NCBI GenBank assembly: GCA_006384855.1
Contig: VCJN01002954.1
Coordinates: forward strand, 248,001-312,000
Source: Tetraselmis striata
Taxonomy: Eukaryota > Chlorophyta > Chlorodendrophyceae > Chlorodendrales > Chlorodendraceae
Direction of reading: 5' to 3'
Length of the DNA stretch: 64,000 nucleotides
Part shown: positions 56,601-64,000 of the stretch, piece after piece
How positions within the stretch are numbered: position 1 is the first letter of the stretch
How the letters are laid out: each line of letters starts with the position of its first letter
Made by a program: the position numbers and the translations under genes
The notes under the pieces: model-generated
What the model was told of the DNA's origin: nothing
Databases searched by the model: none
The model's input: only the letters and a program-made list of their open reading frames with translations

Positions 56601-59509
56601 CACGATGTGCGCACACAACAACACTTACTACCGGTTCCGACGCGGATGGAGGCGGGGCTTGCGGAGTGCATTGGCGGTGCGTAGAGTAGCGTGCTGCAAA
56701 TAATTGGGGTGCATCGGACGCCGGATGCCCATCCACCCGGCGTAAAAGACGCGTAATATTCACACTATATTAACACACAAATGTGTGAAAACCGGACATT
56801 CCGTGCCGGATGGATGGGAATACGGCGTCCGATGCAGCCAAAACCCCAGCAACACGCTATTCTATGCACCGCCAATGCACTCCGCCAGCACCGCCTCATT
56901 CTCTGTCGATTTCGAAAACGCCTTCACATTATCCACCGCTAATTGCAATTGCCACCGTGTAATGTTGTCACGATGTGGGCACACAACAACACTTACTACC
57001 GGTTCCGACGCGGATGGAGGCGGGGCTTGCGGAGTGCATTGGCGGTGCGTAGAGTAGCGTGCTGCAAATAATTGGGGTGCATCGGACGCCGGATGCCCAT
57101 CCACCCGGCGTAAAAGACGCGTAATATTCACACTATATTAACACACAAATGTGTGAAAACCGGACATTCCGTGCCGGATGGGTGGGAATACGGCGTCCGA
57201 TGCAGCCAAAACCCCAGCAACACGCTATTCTATGCACCGCCAATGCACTCCGCCAGCACCGCCTCATTCTCTGTCGATTTCGAAAACGCCTTCACATTAT
57301 CCACCGCTAATTGCAATTGCCACCGTGTAATGTTGTCACGATGTGGGCACACAACAACACTTACTACCGGTTCCGACGCGGATGGAGGCGGGGCTTGCGG
57401 AGTGCATTGGCGGTGCGTAGAGTAGCGTGCTGCAAATAATTGGGGTGCATCGGACGCCGGATGCCCATCCACCCGGCGTAAAAGACGCGTAATATTCACA
57501 CTATATTAACACACAAATGTGTGAAAACCGGACATTCCGTGCCGGATGGGTGGGAATACGGCGTCCGATGCAGCCAAAACCCCAGCAACACGCTATTCTA
57601 TGCACCGCCAATGCACTCCGCCAGCACCGCCTCATTCTCTGTCGATTTCGAAAACGCCTTCACATTATCCACCGCTAATTGCAATTGCCACCGTGTAATG
57701 TTGTCACGATGTGGGCACACAACAACACTTACTACCGGTTCCGACGCGGATGGAGGCGGGGCTTGCGGAGTGCATTGGCGGTGCGTAGAGTAGCGTGCTG
57801 CAAATAATTGGGGTGCATCGGACGCCGGATGCCCATCCACCCGGCGTAAAAGACGCGTAATATTCACACTATATTAACACACAAATGTGTGAAAACCGGA
57901 CATTCCGTGCCGGATGGGTGGGAATACGGCGTCCGATGCAGCCAAAACCCCAGCAACACGCTATTCTATGCACCGCCAATGCACTCCGCCAGCACCGCCT
58001 CATTCTCTGTCGATTTCGAAAACGCCTTCACATTATCCACCGCTAATTGCAATTGCCACCGTGTAATGTTGTCACGATGTGGGCACACAACAACACTTAC
58101 TACCGGTTCCGACGCGGATGGAGGCGGGGCTTGCGGAGTGCATTGGGGGTGCGTAGAGTAGCGTGCTGCAAATAATTGGGGTGCATCGGACGCCGGATGC
58201 CCATCCACCCGGCGTAAAAGACGCGTAATATTCACACTATATTAACACACAAATGTGTGAAAACCGGACATTCCGTGCCGGATGGGTGGGAATACGGCGT
58301 CCGATGCAGCCAAAACCCCAGCAACACGCTATTCTATGCACCGCCAATGCACTCCGCCAGCACCGCCTCATTCTCTGTCGATTTCGAAAACGCCTTCACA
58401 TTATCCACCGCTAATTGCAATTGCCACCGTGTAATGTTGTCACGATGTGCGCACACAACAACACTTACTACCGGTTCCGACGCGGATGGAGGCGGGGCTT
58501 GCGGAGTGCATTGGCGGTGCGTAGAGTAGCGTGCTGCAAATAATTGGGGTGCATCGGACGCCGGATGCCCATCCACCCGGCGTAAAAGACGCGTAATATT
58601 CACACTATATTAACACACAAATGTGTGAAAACCGGACATTCCGTGCCGGATGGGTGGGAATACGGCGTCCGATGCAGCCAAAACCCCAGCAACACGCTAT
58701 TCTATGCACCGCCAATGCACTCCGCCAGCACCGCTTCAATCTCTGTCGATTTCGAAAACGCCTTCACATTATCCACCGCTAATTGCAATTGCCACCGTGT
58801 AATGTTGTCACGATGTGCGCACACAACAACACTTACTATCGGTTCCGACGCGGATGGAGGCGGGGCTTGCGGAGTGCGTTGGGGGTGCGTAGAGTAGCGT
58901 GTTGGTGAGATTCGGGGTGCATCGGACGCCGGATGCCCATCCACCCGGCGTAAAAGACGCGTAATATTCACGCTATATTAACACACAAATGTGTGAAAAC
59001 CGGACATTCCGTGCCGGATGGGTGGGAATAGGGCGTCCGATGCAGCCAAAACCCCAGCAACACGCTTTTCTATGCACCGCCAATGCACTCCGCCAGCACC
59101 GCTTCAATCTCTGTCGATTTCGAAAACGCCTTCACATTATCCACCGCTAATTGCAATTGCCACCGTGTAATGTTGTCACGATGTGCGCACACAACAACAA
59201 TTACTATCGGTTCCGACGCGGATGGAGGCGGGGCTTGCGGAGTGCGTTGGGGGTGCGTAGAGTAGCGTGCTGCAAATAATTGGGGTGCATCGGACGCCGG
59301 ATGCCCATCCACCCGGCGTAAAAGACGCGTAATATTCACGCTATATTAACACACAAATGTGTGAAAACCGGACATTCCGTGCCGGATGGGTGGGAATACG
59401 GCGGCCGATGCAGCCAAAACCCCAGCAACACGCTATTCTATGCACCGCCAATGCACTCCGCCAGCACCGCCTCAATCTCTGTCGATTTCGAAAACGCCTT
59501 CACATTATC
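53697..59509. repeat. Palindromic satellite array 2, about 16 units of 368 bp
   Basis: Unit starts fall every 368 bp from 53841 to 59361. Internal units are nearly identical to each other, more so than in array 1, which points to recent homogenisation. The array begins with a right half-arm at 53697 and breaks off inside the last unit at 59509, where the LTR of the Ty3/gypsy-like fossil begins. Units differ mainly at a few positions (GTGGGCAC versus GTGCGCAC, TGGGTGG versus TGGATGG). Confidence 0.95.
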
Positions 59510-62500
59510 GGTTAGGGTTACCACCATAACCCTACCTGCATACCTATATCCGCACACCTATACAGTCATACTCGTACCACTCACTTCCTTATATTAACGC
59601 AACTACTACATGCAACTAAGCTGCTGATCCGCCCACACACATATGCCGCGTGCTTGCCACACGTCATGCCCTCGTCAGCCGTTATGCCCCGATGACTCCC
59701 TGATGACTCCAAGCCTAGATTGCATATCCAAGCCTAATGCCTGCATGCATGCGAACGGCTGCCAAGCCGATAGTTGTATAAAGCCGTGTACACCTCGGTA
59801 CACTGTAACAAGATCCTTTGCTGCAAACCTTTTCCTTGTCTATGCTAAAGTCTCTCACCTAAAGCTTACATTGGTTTCGCTGAGCTCTGGTTAAGATCCC
59901 CCGCTGCGTTTCCACTGCGCATGCCCGTCCCCCGCCGCGCCTGCCACTGCTGCCGGTCACCCCCCCCCCCCCCCCTCCCCGCACCTGCCATCGTGAACGA
60001 CCAGCCTATCACCGCCGCCGCCGCCGCCGCCGCTAACCAACGAAATACATATCGACACCACCCGGTGGCCCGTGTAATCCGGGCCGAGCTGGCCAAACCC
60101 ACGACCCGCGCCCTAGCCACGGACATCATCCACGCATCGCCAGTGAACGTCACTTCGCCCCCCCCCCCCCCCCCCCCCCCCCCCCGGCCGCACGCTCCCC
60201 CACGCCGCCACGCATCCCACTGCCACTAACCCTCAGCACTGACCGAATATGACGGCATATGCGATGGATGTCGCCGAACGGGCGACTCCGTCAACAAATG
60301 CTCGTCGACGAGCAAGGCACAACAGTGGCACCAGACATTGGCTGCCAGAAGGCAGCTAAGGGAATTACCTAGCTGAACTCGCACCGCCTTCCCGGTTAAC
60401 GACGGTTTGGGGCCAGCCTAGATTTGATTTCGAATTGAAAACCAATCGATAATCTGTCTGACTGGCCGTATTGTTCCCCATTCCCGAGACTATGCCTGTT
60501 GGCTTGCCCCCAGTGAACGAGCTAACTCCTGAGAGCGCGGCCGAGCCCTGCGTGCCGGTGTCTGCGCATGACGGGGCCTCCTCTTCAGGCCCGTTGCCTG
60601 TCGAGTCGACACACTCGTTGCCCTCGCACGAGCTGTGCCGGTTCCTGCTAGCATCTGCCTGCTTTGCCATCCCAGCTGACACAGCTGCTGCCACATGTTA
60701 TCCGCAATAGCGAAACATGCTGCTACCCGAAAATATTGCCGACCCCCCTCCCCCGGCCCGGCACTGACAAAAACCCAAACCTGCCTGGCCAACTGCCTGC
60801 CACCACTGCTTCAGTCATCGTGACGACCCCACTTGCATCCGCCTATACCCGTAGTTATTATTAATTAACGACTGGCGACTGACCTATATAACGACTACTG
60901 GTGTGAATTACAAAGAGGGCACTGACCGAACGACTACTGGTAGCGACTACAGTTCGCTTATCGTTAAATGTTTTTCTTCTGCGTTACCACGGCCTATCCG
61001 AGTTTTTGTACGTGCGATAGTCAGTCTACTACATCGGATATCGGCCATACTGTGTTTATTCACCTCCCACATTACGCATTTGCGCCATGTATGATAAATT
61101 AGGATTCGTGGTATGCTACTGTTCATGAGTTATAGTATCGACTAAATCACTGCTAACATACCCAGCATAATTAAAATATACTGGGGATTACAGCCACATG
61201 CCTGTCACATGCCACACCCATGCCATAAGTATCTTCCCCCGCTACAAATACAGGTAAGGATTAGCGACTACCTAACTGTAGCGAGTAGCGCCTAGCGAGT
61301 TGAGTTACCTCGGGAAGTCCTAGCGCCCCATCTAGTTCAAAACCGCCTCATCCCCTATTACCCTGAAGACGCATATTTCGGCCACATCGCCACATCTGCC
61401 ACTGACAACCTGCCTATGCCACCGACCAACTGGGTCGTCGATGCTTATCTTGCGGACAGCACTGTCGATACGCAGGCGACCACCGCGCACAGCCACAGTA
61501 TGCGGTCTGAACACGTCAAGGCTCTTGAGCTTGAGCCTGAAGGTAAGACACATGTGCCCAATAATATTGCCATCAGCCCCGCTTTGCAATCGAAAAACGC
61601 TTCGTAACGACCTCTACGTCCGATAATGATTTACTACTATCAGGCATACTAATTTACTACTATCAGGCACTGCTAAAACACACATTACCCGACCGTCCAC
61701 ACTGTTTTATAAAATGCTGTTAAACTCCGGCGGTGCGACACACTGTTTTGTAAATAACGCCTAGAGGCCCGCCTGCCCGCAAATATTCAATGATACTGGT
61801 ATACCGGTACATGTACCGCGCCACTGGGAAATTATCAAATTATCCCGTATACAGCCCTACACGTTACTACTGTACGGATGCCCGCCGCGGCCGTATTACG
61901 CCTTTAGCGTCTGAGTCCTGCACATTTCAGTTGCACATTTATAGCAGAGGTTAGTTTGACCAACTTGCAGAATAATTTCAACGTGTTCTCGTGTGTCATT
62001 TCTCATAATCACTACCTAGCCAATAGCTAAACTGCCGGCACCCAAATTACGCTTCCCGGCGGCCACACTGTCACCTATATCCGGCCGAACCCCGCTCTAT
62101 TGATACACATGCCAACACCATTGATGCGATATACATGCCAACACCATGGCTTTACAAGGATCCCTGTGATGTCTTCTCTTACGCCGTAATTCGTGAGTGC
62201 GACGCAACGGACGCACTGTTGCTCAATCAATTAAATCGCGATTTTTCCGTTGTTACCACCGAGTGATCTATTCTGCTCATTATGTACTATAACGAATTGA
62301 AATCTTTATACTTAAACATATAAACAAGCATGCCAGCCGTTAAAATTCCCTTCAAGCGATAGCGCCCCGGCTTCAACTTCGAAATGCCATTGCTCTAAGA
62401 TGCCCACCTACCGCCGGCAAAACACATTGCCACTCAGCACCTGCCGAATCAGAAAAAAAACACACAACGCAATTAAGCGCCCTTTTAGACACAGAATTTA

Positions 62501-64000
62501 TTGGGTAATTGCCTCCGCGCCTTATGCTGCACTTATCCTATTTGTCCGAACATGCAATGCTGGCATGCGCATTTGCATTGACTCCCGACAGATATATATA
62601 TATAACCGCCGAATAAGATTCCCATTACCACACGCCACCATGCTCACAGTAGATATGCTATCCGGCTATATTGTATATATTCCGCCCTCGACAGAGTTTT
62701 AGGCTAACACCATCCTGCAATCAAACATATACGGATGTCCACACAGTATCGTTCAAAACTCAGTTCGGTCTTTTCGAATTCCAGGTCATGACATTTGGAC
62801 CGTCCAATAGCCCATCGGCGATTCAACGCTTGATGCTGGGTAACGTTATTTTGCATCCGCATAACACCGCGTTTATTCCTGTCTAGTTTGACAACGTTTT
62901 GGTATTGGTATCTCCCTCAATGAACACTACATACACCTGAAAACCACACTTGTTTTGCTTGCCAAACATCACATGCTGCTGCAACTGCCTTAACCAACAA
63001 GAATAGTTGGGCCATTACATAGCCAACGGGGCACGCGCCCTTCCAAACATTGTGGCCATTCGCAATTGACCCCCGCACCACAATTAACGTTATTATTTTT
63101 TGAATACGGCAGTTTATATCGTAAGGATGGAATGAATATACATACTATCGCATGACCACACCCCTTTCATAATATTTGTGGCTTACCTTTTACGCACTTA
63201 CAGAAAATATATATGCTTATGCATACGCCTTAACCGCTATCTTACTTTAGGAAACTGCAAAGGGACACTTCCGACGGCAGTGCGCCTATAATACCAAAGT
63301 TTCACGATATACCCACGCCAAGTACGGCACCTATGCCCAGTAAGAACTTTTTCGCATTAATACGCTTTGACAATATGACGCTGCTTTATACAAAATGGTT
63401 CTTAGATCACGCTCAGACCACACTATGCATACCACTCTCCGTCACCTGCCCGCCCAAGCCGCCGTCACTCACTACCATACCTAGCAAACCACTGACCCCC
63501 GCCCACACCTGGAAGCCCGTGCTCGACATATTATATTGCAATAAAAAGCTCTTAGAATGAGGCCGATGCCCGGTCTCGTCGTCCGGATTTACGCCAATAC
63601 TTAACAAAACACGACATTCAACTTCTTGACACAGACCTACCAACACGTTGCCCGATCTTCTCTCGTATTTACCATGCACTACTTCCACCTTCAAGTGAAT
63701 CCCGAATTGATAATCGGCCAATTCGCCACAACTATACCACCGAAGCAAACTACGACTATTGTAACCGTATTCGCAATCACGTAATAGAATTCCAGCAACG
63801 GGTTATGCTGGATAGTATATATGCCTGCCCGCCTCGGACAAATCCTGTCTTGATTTGGTCATTCCGGAAGTACTGTACCCACGCTGCCGGCCACCTTGCT
63901 TGATGCCGCACTACTATTTGGAAACATATGGTGACCCATTATGCGCAATAGGGCTTGCCCACAGACTTGCCTACCTGCCAACCTGCGATAATTTTCATAA
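59510..64000 (+). mobile_element. Ty3/gypsy-type LTR element fossil, runs off the window
   Basis: A ~360-bp LTR (59510-59870, ending CTTACA) is followed by TTGGTTTCGCTGAGCTCTGG, which resembles an initiator-Met-tRNA primer-binding site. Further in the same direction, 62400-62950 encodes a reverse transcriptase of the Ty3/gypsy type (RICIDSRQI, RFPLPHA, FGLFEFQVMTFG blocks in the expected order). Sequence from 63000 onward continues the element in decayed form. The 3' LTR lies outside the window. The element is broken, with many breaks, and looks old. It inserted into the last unit of satellite array 2. Confidence 0.7.
59940..60190. repeat. C-rich tracts and GCC repeats inside the LTR element
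   Basis: C runs lie near 59959-59974 and C28 at 60158-60185, with a CCGCCG trinucleotide run at 60012-60030. This lies in the presumed gag region. Confidence 0.7.

Noticed and set aside
41942-59361. Dozens of ~90-codon open frames on both strands at 368-bp spacing, suggesting a tandem gene family
   Set aside because: The frames are a by-product of the repeated palindromic monomer: both strands are open because the arms mirror each other, several units lose the frame through small length changes, and no coding-type constraint is visible.
59510-59536. Telomere-like TTAGGG and CCCTAA words at 59511-59535 and 41026-41055
   Set aside because: They are single words within the LTR terminus, not tandem repeats, and occur in every LTR copy.
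1-64000. tRNA or rRNA genes
   Set aside because: I looked for B-box-like GGTTCRANNCC strings and conserved rRNA segments and found none with a matching cloverleaf or length.

Overview
The window is nuclear eukaryotic DNA, most likely from a green alga. The one host gene I can identify with confidence is a GOLDEN2-LIKE (GLK/GARP) transcription factor at 21146-22333 on the minus strand. It has the plant-type GARP DNA-binding domain and a C-terminal GCT-box-like segment, a combination known only from Viridiplantae. Other gene candidates use GT-AG introns. There are no operons, no bacterial-type genes and no RNA genes that I can see. The species cannot be named from this sequence.

Layout. 1-20200 is a graveyard of nested repeats. 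It holds degraded tyrosine-recombinase (YR) elements (copies A, B, D), LINE 3' fragments, a shared ~150 bp module, a repeat family R3, a BED-finger transposase remnant, and two small multi-exon gene candidates (5568-6686 and 7451-8482). 20200-25500 is a quieter island with the single-exon GLK gene. 25784-28386 is a nearly perfect long inverted repeat with 1.07 kb arms. 30152-31340 is YR copy C. 31737-32771 is a small gene whose 3' half and downstream flank recur in inverted orientation at 48040-48780. 33100-35290 carries more LINE and module copies.

35980-59510 is dominated by one large direct duplication. Each half has the order: GC-rich leader, CACTA-like transposon gene with a zinc finger and a Tudor-like domain, hairpin repeat, minus-strand Cys-rich zinc-ribbon ORF, a ~400 bp leader with a TATA box, then a tandem satellite. 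The satellite monomer is about 368 bp and is itself an imperfect palindrome. There are about 10 units in the left array (41802-45365) and about 16 in the right array (53697-59509). Only the left half carries an LTR-like insertion (39484-41402), flanked by a 5 bp ATATA repeat; the right half preserves the empty site. The right array is interrupted at 59510 by the LTR of a broken Ty3/gypsy-type element that fills the rest of the window.

Long C or G homopolymers (16-30 nt) recur throughout. Their lengths differ between otherwise nearly identical duplicates, and at least one lies immediately behind a 5' splice site. Together the features suggest a heterochromatic, possibly pericentromeric or subtelomeric, region surrounding a small number of real genes.
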